Shown here: positions 54,492 to 64,000 of the stretch, one piece after another
Numbering within the stretch: position 1 is the first letter of the stretch
How the letters are laid out: each line of letters starts with the position of its first letter
Origin: Arthrobacter sp. ov407
GTDB taxonomy: Bacteria > Actinomycetota > Actinomycetes > Actinomycetales > Micrococcaceae
Direction of reading: 5' to 3'
Length of the DNA stretch: 64,000 nt
Assembly (NCBI RefSeq): GCF_900102895.1
Contig: NZ_FNGD01000001.1
Coordinates: 401,936-465,935 of the forward strand
Notes under the pieces: generated by a model
Told to the model about the DNA's origin: nothing
Seen by the model: the letters and a program-made list of their open reading frames with translations, nothing else
The model's database searches: none
Program-made: the position numbers and the translations under genes

Positions 54492-54824
54492 TTACTTGTT
54501 GTCTGTGAAGAGTTGCTTGGCTACGCCCATCGCCGCCATCCCCTTGGGCCAGCCGGCGTAGAGCGTGACGTGGGTGATGGCTTCAATGAGCTCCTCCCGG
54601 GTCACGCCGTTCTCGACGGCACGGCCCAGGTGGAAGCCCAACTGCTCCGTGTTCCCGCCGGCGGTGAGCACGGCCACGGTGATGAGGCTGCGGTCCCGTG
54701 CCGAGAGCTCAGGCCGGTTCCAGACGTCCGCGAACAGCACGTCGTCGGTGAGCTCTGCGAGCTTCGGGGCGAAGTCGCCGAACATCTTGCGGCCGCCTCC
54801 GAGCTGCTTGGGCTGGTCGGTCAT
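54492..54824 (-). CDS. Carboxymuconolactone decarboxylase family protein
   Basis: This 110-residue helical protein matches the carboxymuconolactone decarboxylase family (RDRSLITVAVLTAGGNTEQL, VTREELIEAITHVTLYAGWP). The CxxC pair of the AhpD subgroup is absent, so a peroxidase role is unlikely. ATG 54824 has an AAGGA site. A longer frame upstream overlaps the antiporter 3' end. Confidence 0.9.
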   Translation of the reverse strand: MTDQPKQLGGGRKMFGDFAPKLAELTDDVLFADVWNRPELSARDRSLITVAVLTAGGNTEQLGFHLGRAVENGVTREELIEAITHVTLYAGWPKGMAAMGVAKQLFTDNK

Positions 54825-54876
54825 GATGATCCTTCTTTCTGTTGGAATCTGAAGTGGTCGGTTGTTCCGAAGACTG

Positions 54877-56472
54877 TCAGTCGATGATTTCGACGCCGGT
54901 GAGGCGTTGTTCTTCGACGTCGAGCCTGGTCTGAAGTCGCCGGGCGACGGTGTCATCAACCGTGCCAGCGAGGCGGAGTTCCAGGAGCGCTTGCCGCTTC
55001 CTCTCGAGTACGGCCTGGCGGAGCGCTGTCTCCTCCTGGCGCGATTGTGTAGTCGTCGCCGGATCGGAGCCGGCTTTCAGGGCCTTTGTGATGGACAGGT
55101 GGGCTCGATACTCGCCCGCGACACGTCCGCGGACTTCTGCGCTGGTCCCGAGTTCGTGAGCGAGTTGTTCGACGGCGGAGACGGCCGCGGAGGCGACGGC
55201 CAGTTCGGCCAGGCGGAGTTCTTCCTCCTCGGGCTCCTCCGGAAGCCGGGCCCACCGCACTACCGCCGGCAGTAGGGGGCCTTGGATCAGCATGGTCAGC
55301 ACGATCACGCCGGCACTGATGACGATGATGTCGTCGCGACCGGGGAGCGGGGTGCCGTCCTTAAGTGACAAGGGCACGGACAATGCGATCGCGAGAGACA
55401 CGGCTCCGCGGAAACCGGCAATGGAGCTGACGACCCTCGCCCGGTAGGTCATCCTGCGTTGGCGTTGGGAGGGGCGTCGGTCCAGGACCCGGATGACGGC
55501 GATGCTGATGGTTTGAAACACGAACCGGATGATGATCAGCGCCAGCCACACGGCAACTGTGGACAGCAGAAGCCGACCCACGTCACGGGGATTGATCTCG
55601 TGCACCACTGCCTGAACCTGAAGGCCGATCAGAACGAACAGGGCACCGTTTAGGAGGTAGGAGCCCAGAGGCCATGCCGACTCGGTCTGACGGCGTGACG
55701 CGGCTGTGCTGATCCGGCTGGAGGTGAAGGAGATGATCAAACCGGCGACAACAACGGCCAGCACGCCCGAGGCTCCAACTGACTCAGCGAGCAGGAATGC
55801 AGCGAACGGGGTGATGAGCAGGGAGATGTTGATGACGAGCGGGTCGCGTAGACGGACCAGGAGCAGGTACGCGGCGGCGGCGACCAGGATGCCTGCTACC
55901 GTCCCTCCAACATAGGAGAGGGCGAACAGCCCTGCGATGTCGAGGGGCGTATAGCTGCCGCCAAGGGTCGCACCGACGGCGATGGCGTACAGCACCAGGG
56001 CTGTCCCGTCATTGGTCAGGCTCTCGGCCTTGAGCAGCATGAAGTTCCGCCGCGGCAGCATCCGGCCCAGGGCCGCGACGGCTGTCGCGTCCGGAGGAGC
56101 GAGAGCCGCACCGAGAATCAGAGCAGCGTTCCATGGCAGACCAAGGAGGTGCGCCACGCCCGCCACGGCGAGAGCGGAGGCAACGACCAGCAGTGTGCTG
56201 AGCAACACGATGCCACGCAGGTCCCGCCGGATGGAGCGGAGCGAGGTGGTCAGGCTTTCCCAAAACAGCATGACCGGCAGGAAGATCAACAGCACTGTCT
56301 CCGGTGGCAGCTCGATCTGCCGCAGCTGCGGAACGAAGCCAAGGAGAAGGCCGAAGACCAGCAGTAACAAGGGTGCGGCCACCCGGACCCGCGGAGCCAG
56401 AATCGCGCCCGCGAGCACGGTCACGCCCAGGAGTACGACGGTTTCCAGGCCTTCCATGACCGTTCCTTTCAA
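54877..56472 (-). CDS. Na+/H+ antiporter (CPA1 family)
   Basis: This 531-residue protein has ~12 membrane helices and CPA1 motifs LGAALAPPDATAVAALGRML and LLKAESLTNDGTALVLYAIA (the Asn-Asp ion-binding pair). FRGAVSLAIALSVPLSL is near helix 11. A ~130-residue cytoplasmic helical tail follows. It would exchange protons for Na+ or K+. ATG 56472 and ATG 56457 (METVV-like start EGLETVVLL) are both possible. Confidence 0.93.
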   Translation of the reverse strand: MKGTVMEGLETVVLLGVTVLAGAILAPRVRVAAPLLLLVFGLLLGFVPQLRQIELPPETVLLIFLPVMLFWESLTTSLRSIRRDLRGIVLLSTLLVVASALAVAGVAHLLGLPWNAALILGAALAPPDATAVAALGRMLPRRNFMLLKAESLTNDGTALVLYAIAVGATLGGSYTPLDIAGLFALSYVGGTVAGILVAAAAYLLLVRLRDPLVINISLLITPFAAFLLAESVGASGVLAVVVAGLIISFTSSRISTAASRRQTESAWPLGSYLLNGALFVLIGLQVQAVVHEINPRDVGRLLLSTVAVWLALIIIRFVFQTISIAVIRVLDRRPSQRQRRMTYRARVVSSIAGFRGAVSLAIALSVPLSLKDGTPLPGRDDIIVISAGVIVLTMLIQGPLLPAVVRWARLPEEPEEEELRLAELAVASAAVSAVEQLAHELGTSAEVRGRVAGEYRAHLSITKALKAGSDPATTTQSRQEETALRQAVLERKRQALLELRLAGTVDDTVARRLQTRLDVEEQRLTGVEIID

Positions 56473-56524
56473 TCTGTGTGTTCTATTGCGGTGTCGGAAG
56501 GCCGGGCTGCCGGTGTCCGGGTCA

Positions 56525-56887
56525 CTACCAGGTTGACGCGACGGTGCGTGTGATGACCCAGTCGACTCCGCGGGGCTCGAACCAGGAGCGCAACGTCAGG
56601 CGCCAGGTGGCCCTGGAGCCCCAGATCGTGGCGTCGGTAAGGGTACGGGCGGTCAGAGCGGGCGCCGTCCCCTCCGTGCTGAGGGTGGCCTCGACCGTTT
56701 CCATCCGGTGATACTGCATCTGCCCGGTTTCAATGGCATCCAGCCATTCCGCCTTTGGCTGCACGTATCCGGTCATGTGCGTAAGGGTAAATCCGTCAGC
56801 GAGGAGGGCGCCCAGTGCGGCCAGGTCCCTGCCAACCATCGCCTCGCACAACGCGCCGTGGAGCTCCTCCAGATCCGTGCCGGTCAC
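56525..56887 (-). CDS. SnoaL/DUF4440-like NTF2-fold protein
   Basis: This 120-residue protein has the NTF2-like pattern LHGALCEAMVGRDLAALGAL and LADGFTLTHMTGYVQPKAEW, ending WVITRTVASTW. Such proteins bind small molecules or act as isomerases or cyclases. The activity is unknown. Its start overlaps the stop of the upstream aldo/keto reductase (4 bp), so the two are translationally coupled. Confidence 0.88.
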   Translation of the reverse strand: MTGTDLEELHGALCEAMVGRDLAALGALLADGFTLTHMTGYVQPKAEWLDAIETGQMQYHRMETVEATLSTEGTAPALTARTLTDATIWGSRATWRLTLRSWFEPRGVDWVITRTVASTW

Positions 56888-57909
56888 TGCCGCCCCCGCC
56901 GTCGTACCTGTGGAGTGAGTTCGTGGGTGCCGTAGCTGTTGTCGTCCGGGTTGAGCGTCACCCCGGGGGCGACGAGCTCATCGATGCGGTCCAGCACCTC
57001 GCTGGAAAGAGTGATGTCGGCGGCCGGCAGGTAGGACTCGAGCTGTTCTATTGTGCGCGGTCCCACGATGGCGGACGTGACGCCGGGGTGGTTTATCACG
57101 AAGGCAATCGCCAGCTCGATCAGGCTCAGCCCGGCTTGGTCGGCTAGCTGGGCGAGGTCCTCGACGACGTCGAGCTTGCGCTGGTTCGCCGGGCTCGCCA
57201 TGTCGAACCGGGCGCCCGGGCGGGCAGTTGAGGTGGGTGTTGAGGCTGAGTCCTTGCGCCAGCGGCCCGAGAGCCAGCCGCCGCTGAGCGGGCTGTAGGT
57301 GAGGGTGCCCATGCCGTGGCGTTGCACCGTGGGGAGAATGTGTTCCTCGATGCTGCGGACCAGGATCGAATACGGCGGCTGTTCGGTGACGAACCGTTCC
57401 AGGTTTCGTTCCCGGGATGCCCACTGGGCTTCGACGATCTGGGATCCGGAGTAGGACGAGGACCCGATGTACCGGACCTTGCCTTGGCGGACGAGGTCGG
57501 TGAGGGCGCCGAGGGTTTCTTCCACGTCCGTGTCCGGGCTGGGCCGGTGGACCTGGTAAAGATCGATGTAGTCGGTGTTCAGCCGGCGCAGCGAGTTCTC
57601 CACCTCGCGGATGATCCAGCGGCGGGATCCGCCGCGCTGGTTGGGATCCTCGCTCATGGGCATGAAGAACTTCGTGGCGACGAAGACGTCCTCGCGCCGT
57701 CCTTCAAGGGCCTGTCCGACGATTTCCTCGGACGCCCCGCCCGAGTAGACGTCGGCGGTGTCGATGAAGTTAATCCCTGCATCGAGGGCGCGGTGGATGA
57801 TGCGGTGCGCATCGGCGCGGTCGTCGTTGCCCCAGGGGCCGAACATCATCGCGCCCAGGCAAAGCGGGCTGACCTGCACGCCGGTGCGGCCAAGAGAACG
57901 GTATTCCAT
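56884..57909 (-). CDS. Aldo/keto reductase
   Basis: This 341-residue NADPH-dependent reductase starts MEYRSLGRTGVQVSPLCLGA. The catalytic Asp/Tyr are in GINFIDTADVYSGG, Lys in VFVATKFF and His in DLYQVHRPSPDTD. The C-terminal NADP-binding part is VTSAIVGPRTIEQLESYLPA. It is of the YghZ/Tas-like class that reduces aldehydes and ketones. Confidence 0.93.
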   Translation of the reverse strand: MEYRSLGRTGVQVSPLCLGAMMFGPWGNDDRADAHRIIHRALDAGINFIDTADVYSGGASEEIVGQALEGRREDVFVATKFFMPMSEDPNQRGGSRRWIIREVENSLRRLNTDYIDLYQVHRPSPDTDVEETLGALTDLVRQGKVRYIGSSSYSGSQIVEAQWASRERNLERFVTEQPPYSILVRSIEEHILPTVQRHGMGTLTYSPLSGGWLSGRWRKDSASTPTSTARPGARFDMASPANQRKLDVVEDLAQLADQAGLSLIELAIAFVINHPGVTSAIVGPRTIEQLESYLPAADITLSSEVLDRIDELVAPGVTLNPDDNSYGTHELTPQVRRRGRQ

Positions 57910-57930
57910 GATGGTTCCTGTCTTTCCGTC

Positions 57931-58812
57931 TTAGGCTTCGGGGATGACCATGGCGAAGCGGTCTTCGCGGGGCTCGTCGGGGTCCGGTCCGTTCCGCACG
58001 CCGGTGTCGAGCGCGTCGATGGCGGCGAGCTCGCCGGCGCTGAGCTCGAAGTCGAAAACGTCGAAGTTCTCAGCGATACGTGCCGGGTTGGTTGATTTCG
58101 GGATGGCTGAGCGGCCCTGCTGCAGGTGCCAGCGGAGCATGACCTGGGCCGGCATCTTGCCGTGGGTCTGCGCGACATCGGCGATCTTGGGGTCTTCCAT
58201 CACGCTCTGGCGGTCCTCGCCCCAACCGGGGTAAAAGGTGATGCCGCCGATCGGTGACCAGGCCTGGGTGAGGATCCCGTGCTCGGCGTCGGCCGCCTGG
58301 ACGTCCGGCTGGGTGAAGTAGGGGTGCAGTTCGATCTGGTTCACCGCCGGGACGATGTCGGTTTCTGCGAGCAGCTGGTTCAGGTGGTGGGGCATGAAGT
58401 TGCTGACGCCGATCGCCCGCACGCGCCCGTCGGCGAGCAGGGTCTCCAGGGCCTTGTACGCGGCAATGGTTTTCTCGAACCTGTCCGGGGCCGGCTGATG
58501 CAGGATGAGCAGGTCCAGGTAGTCGACGCCGAGCTTGCCTGTCGCTTTCTCCCAGGCGTGCAGCGTCTCGTCGTAGCCGTAGTCACTGACCCAGACTTTG
58601 GTCTCGATGAACACCTCCGAGCGATCGAGGCCGGAACGGCGAATGCCCTCACCAACCTCCCGCTCGTTGCCGTACGCGGCGGCGGTATCGATGTGCCGGT
58701 AACCGGCAGCAAGCGCGGCCTCGGCGGCCGCCGTCGTCTGCTCGGGCGGACTTTGAAAAACGCCCAGACCGAGAGCGGGCATCGTGACGCCGTTGTTGAG
58801 AGTAAGTTCCAT
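57931..58812 (-). CDS. Aldo/keto reductase (2,5-diketo-gluconate reductase-like)
   Basis: This 293-residue reductase has the AKR5-type start MELTLNNGVTMPALGLGVFQ. The catalytic residues are in YRHIDTAAAYGNEREVG, VFIETKVWVSDYG and LDLLILHQPAPD. The C-terminal motif is GRSAIPKSTNPARIAENFDV. ATG 58812 is chosen because AAAGG lies at good distance; an ATG two codons earlier is too close to it. Confidence 0.93.
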   Translation of the reverse strand: MELTLNNGVTMPALGLGVFQSPPEQTTAAAEAALAAGYRHIDTAAAYGNEREVGEGIRRSGLDRSEVFIETKVWVSDYGYDETLHAWEKATGKLGVDYLDLLILHQPAPDRFEKTIAAYKALETLLADGRVRAIGVSNFMPHHLNQLLAETDIVPAVNQIELHPYFTQPDVQAADAEHGILTQAWSPIGGITFYPGWGEDRQSVMEDPKIADVAQTHGKMPAQVMLRWHLQQGRSAIPKSTNPARIAENFDVFDFELSAGELAAIDALDTGVRNGPDPDEPREDRFAMVIPEA

Positions 58813-58971
58813 AACCATGCCTTTCACGGTATTCAGATGTGCGGGATTGTGGGAGGGCACATGATTACCCCCTTTTAGCGGCTGGGCGGTTCAGAGGTTC
58901 AGCACCTAGGGGCAGGCCCGGTGAGGGGCACTGCCCCTAGGCAGACCATGCTCTGCTGACGCAGCTTGAAC

Positions 58972-61555
<2,584 letters not shown>

Positions 61556-61635
61556 GCAACCCTGATTTCTTAGGGCCCGGGAGTCACGGCCGTTCCGGGT
61601 AACGCCAGTCCCTCCCTCGTTCCATCGACCGCGCG

Positions 61636-61641
61636 TAGCGT
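61636..61641 (+). promoter_or_regulatory. -10 box of the XRE regulator gene
   Basis: TAGCGT ends 8 nt before the first base of the ATG at 61649. The 93-bp region shared with the divergent MFS gene is where the regulator would be expected to bind; no clear palindrome was identified. Confidence 0.4.
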
Positions 61642-61648
61642 GGATGCC

Positions 61649-62530
61649 ATGACACACAGCGACGACGTGCGGAAGTTCCTGACCTCCCGCCGTACAAGGA
61701 TCACGCCCGAGGAGGCCGGTCTGCCGGCCTATGGCGGCAACCGGCGCGTTACCGGGCTGCGCCGCGAGGAAGTCGCCATGCTCGCCGGAATGAGCGTCGA
61801 TTACTACATACGCCTTGAGCGGGGAAACCTCTCCGGCGCTTCGGACAGCGTTCTTGAGGCCCTCGGGCGTGCCCTGAAGCTCGACGACGCCGAAACGGCC
61901 CACCTTTTTGACCTTGCCCGCGCCGCCACCGCCTCCCCCCGGGTGCGGCGCAAGCGCAGCCCGCAGACGGTGCGGCCGAGCGTGCAACGCGTCATCGATG
62001 CGATCACGACGGCGCCGGCTTGGGTCCGCAACGACCGAGGGGACGTTCTCGCCGCCAACGAACTGGGCCGTGCCCTTTATCTGGACATGATGGCAGAGGG
62101 GCCCACTCCGCCGAACAGCGCACGCTTCACCTTCCTGAATCCGAAGGCGCGGGAGTTCTTCGCAGATTGGGAACGCGCGGCCGACGACGTCGTCGCAGTC
62201 CTGCGCTCCACGGCTGGGAAAAACCCGTACGACAAGGACCTCACGGACCTGATCGGGGAACTCTCAACCCGCAGCGAGGAGTTCCGCACCCGGTGGGCCC
62301 GTCACGACGTGAAGTACCACCGTGCCGGCCGGAAGCGGCTCCATCACCCGATCGTGGGCGACTTGGACTTGAGCTTCGAAGCGCTTGAACTACCGGCAGA
62401 CCCGGGACTGCGCATCAATGTGTACACGGCAGATCCCGGCACACCCTCCGAGGATGCACTGAAAGTCCTGGCCAGCTGGGCCGCGACCCAGCTGAACACC
62501 GCAGAAGCCGCGGTCAAGGAGAACAAATGA
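61649..62530 (+). CDS. XRE-family regulator with MmyB-like ligand-binding domain
   Basis: This regulator has a full N-terminal HTH (VRKFLTSRRTRITPEEAGLP, GGNRRVTGLRREEVAMLAGM, SVDYYIRLERGNLSGASD). An MmyB-like PAS-type domain follows (AWVRNDRGDVLAANELGRAL, TRWARHDVKYHRAGRKRLHH). Actinobacterial members commonly control an adjacent dehydrogenase or efflux gene. An in-frame GTG at 61640 is less likely because the -10 box runs into it. Its stop overlaps the next start. Confidence 0.92.
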   Translation: MTHSDDVRKFLTSRRTRITPEEAGLPAYGGNRRVTGLRREEVAMLAGMSVDYYIRLERGNLSGASDSVLEALGRALKLDDAETAHLFDLARAATASPRVRRKRSPQTVRPSVQRVIDAITTAPAWVRNDRGDVLAANELGRALYLDMMAEGPTPPNSARFTFLNPKAREFFADWERAADDVVAVLRSTAGKNPYDKDLTDLIGELSTRSEEFRTRWARHDVKYHRAGRKRLHHPIVGDLDLSFEALELPADPGLRINVYTADPGTPSEDALKVLASWAATQLNTAEAAVKENK

Positions 62531-63318
62531 GCCACCACCCCTCCACCGTGCTGATCGTCGGTGCCACCGGCAGCATCGGCCGCTACGCCGTGGCCGAGGC
62601 GCTGCGGCAGGGCTACGCGGTCCGGGCCCTCGTGCGGGACCGGGCCCGGGCCGCCCGCGTCCTCCCCGCCGGGGCGGATCTCGTGATCGGGGATCTGACC
62701 CGTCCCGAAACCCTCGGCCCGGCCGTCGACGGAGTCGACGCGATCGTGTTTACGCACGGGACCACCACCAGCGAACGGGACGTCCGGGACAATGACTACG
62801 CCGGCGTCGCCAACGTCCTAAAAGCACTGGGCGGCCGCCCGGTCCGCATCACGCTCATGACTGCTATCGGCACCACCAGGCCCCGTGTCGCTTACGCCCA
62901 GTGGAAGCTGCGCAGCGAACGACTCGTCCGTGCCAGCGGCAACCCGTACACGATCGTGCGGCCCGGCTGGTTTGACTACAACCAGCCCGGCCAGCGGACG
63001 ATCGTCATGCTGCAAGGCGACAGGCGACAGTCCGGCTCACCCGCCGACGGCGTCATCGCCCGGGACCAAATCGCCCGTGTACTCGTCGACAGCCTTCAGG
63101 TCGATGCCGCCAACTACAAAACGCTTGAACTCATCGCCGGTCACGGACCCGAACAAGACGACCTCACCACCGTCTTTACCACCCTGACGCCGGACTCGGC
63201 CGGATCTCTCGATGCAGCCGAGGACGTTGTCGACCTCCCCCTGGAGGGTGAGCCCGAGTTGTTCTGTCATGACCTCTCAGCGATCGAACGGTCGCGGCAC
63301 CAGACACCATTACCGTGA
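62527..63318 (+). CDS. NAD(P)-binding SDR-like oxidoreductase
   Basis: This 263-residue atypical SDR has the Rossmann motif LIVGATGSIGRYAVAEAL at residues ~9-26 and VRALVRDRARAARVL. The pattern YAQWKLRSERLVRASGNPYT followed by IVRPGWFDYN is typical of NmrA/CC3_TIM-like proteins. It is translationally coupled to the XRE regulator (ATGA overlap) and forms the plus-strand arm of the divergent redox cluster. Confidence 0.9.
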   Translation: MSHHPSTVLIVGATGSIGRYAVAEALRQGYAVRALVRDRARAARVLPAGADLVIGDLTRPETLGPAVDGVDAIVFTHGTTTSERDVRDNDYAGVANVLKALGGRPVRITLMTAIGTTRPRVAYAQWKLRSERLVRASGNPYTIVRPGWFDYNQPGQRTIVMLQGDRRQSGSPADGVIARDQIARVLVDSLQVDAANYKTLELIAGHGPEQDDLTTVFTTLTPDSAGSLDAAEDVVDLPLEGEPELFCHDLSAIERSRHQTPLP

Positions 63319-63334
63319 CGTTTCTCTGTGACGG

Positions 63335-63364
63335 AACGTCGTGGAGTTCCGCTTTAACGTCTGA
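63335..63364 (+). repeat. ychF 3'-end repeat, copy C
   Basis: These 30 bp encode NVVEFRFNV-stop using GC-rich codons (GAG TTC CGC TTT AAC GTC TGA). An in-frame stop lies just upstream, so no ychF gene remains. Proposed right attachment copy. Confidence 0.6.
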
Positions 63365-63468
63365 GTCAGCTCCGGTACCTCCCGGGAATCCTCGGCCGAA
63401 GTGTTGGCGAACTTAACGTTCTTCCGAGACGGTGATTGCTCCCGAGGCGGTGCCGGCTCGGAGTGCGC

Positions 63469-63474
63469 TAGCCT
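63469..63474 (+). promoter_or_regulatory. -10 box of the 63482 gene
   Basis: TAGCCT ends 8 nt before the GTG at 63482. Confidence 0.4.
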
Positions 63475-63481
63475 GAACGGC

Positions 63482-63937
63482 GTGGACCGCATAGACATGG
63501 ATGACGCTGCAACGCTCGTGACCCTGCTGCACGATGGGAGGCGCTCCTCGTCGCTCAGTGCGCTGCTGCCGGGGTGGGACATGCTGCAGGCCGACGTCCC
63601 TTCCCGGGAACGGGTAGAGACGGCAATAGCGATCCTGGTCGGTTCCAGCCTTGCTGAGGTCGACTCATCCTGGGGGATGCGGCTCACGGAGCAGGGCGTG
63701 CAGCTCAGGCGGTCCGTGAAAGGTGCTCGGGGGATGCGGGAGATCCCGGGGGCAATCAGCGATCTGCTGGTAGGACGCCAGTTGAGCCGTGCAACGCTGA
63801 GTTTGCCTCACGAGGTCTTTGATGCGGCGCGCGAGGACTATCTGGACGCGGCCCAACGTAGGGCTGAGCGCCGATCGCGACATCGCTGGTGGTGGCCCGA
63901 CCCATCCAGGCCCCGTCCAAGGAAGCCGGCGGGCTAG
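63482..63937 (+). CDS. Hypothetical protein
   Basis: I do not recognise this 151-residue protein. It is soluble and mostly helical, with a winged-helix-like front (RVETAIAILVGSSLAEVDSS followed by MRLTEQGVQLRRSVKG). It ends in a very basic Arg/Trp/Pro tail (RRSRHRWWWPDPSRPRPRK). GTG 63482 fits the leaderless -10 box. It is the first gene after the last ychF repeat. The final 63 bases of the window hold no feature that I can support. Confidence 0.6.
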   Translation: MDRIDMDDAATLVTLLHDGRRSSSLSALLPGWDMLQADVPSRERVETAIAILVGSSLAEVDSSWGMRLTEQGVQLRRSVKGARGMREIPGAISDLLVGRQLSRATLSLPHEVFDAAREDYLDAAQRRAERRSRHRWWWPDPSRPRPRKPAG

Positions 63938-64000
63938 GATCGTCGCGCCGCTGAGCATGCGGACGTTGTCGCGGACGAGCTGCGCCAGCAGGGTCACCCG

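Noticed and set aside
63665..63997. Minus-strand ORF at the window end
   Set aside because: It is mostly antisense to the 63482 gene; the few bases beyond are too short to judge.

Overview
The window looks like the chromosome of a high-GC actinobacterium of the Micrococcaceae, most likely Arthrobacter or Pseudarthrobacter. This rests on gene content and style (SURF1 and a DUF3817 protein next to guaA, FmdB and a SAF protein, many GTG/TTG starts), not on a database match. Many genes carry an actinobacterial -10 box (TANNNT) exactly 6 nt before the start codon, which implies leaderless mRNAs.

Positions 1-13.9 kb are housekeeping: SURF1, a DUF3817 membrane protein, GMP synthase, a very large helicase/nuclease-like protein whose key catalytic residues look replaced, a SAF-domain protein, FmdB, 5-formyl-THF cyclo-ligase, GalU, an acetyltransferase, a membrane protein of unknown role, an NAD(P)-binding protein and tRNA-Ala(CGC). 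From 13.97 to 17.85 kb, on the minus strand, lies a 1294-residue Pls/PosA-type synthetase (A-T-membrane-tandem C-like domains). Its specificity residues read as a lysine code, so it probably makes an epsilon-poly-lysine-like isopeptide polymer. It is lower in GC than its flanks and has its own sigma70-like promoter.

Positions 18-47.9 kb are mostly core genes: GNAT enzymes, a secreted phosphodiester glycosidase, YqeY, an ABC-F ATPase and CorA. Next come two Lrp regulators, each divergent from a target gene (an MFS carrier and a Cys/Met-metabolism PLP enzyme), then an MFS/LysR pair, a nitronate monooxygenase, a BadF-type sugar kinase and a NUDIX hydrolase. RsgA follows, preceded by a possible leader peptide. 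The rest is a four-gene osmoprotectant ABC operon, an aminotransferase, PPK2, exonuclease VII (xseA/xseB), IspH, RmuC and YchF.

Positions 47.9-63.4 kb are accessory DNA inserted at the 3' end of ychF. The codons for the YchF C-terminus (VVEFRF.V-stop) occur three times in the same orientation: at 47864-47893 (the present gene end), 52711-52740 and 63335-63364. The first segment (47.9-52.7 kb) is decayed. It holds an ORF split by a TAG, a truncated GIY-YIG nuclease, an exported/lipoprotein pair and a frameshifted serine recombinase lying beside the middle repeat. The second segment (52.7-63.4 kb) carries a redox/detoxification cluster on the minus strand (DHA2 MFS pump, three aldo/keto reductases, SnoaL-like protein, Na+/H+ antiporter, carboxymuconolactone-decarboxylase-like protein, cupin). 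Divergent from it are an XRE regulator and an NAD(P)-binding reductase. A truncated second copy of such a regulator, fused head-to-head with a truncated SDR, marks an old deletion. After the last repeat there is one small protein of unknown function and the window ends.
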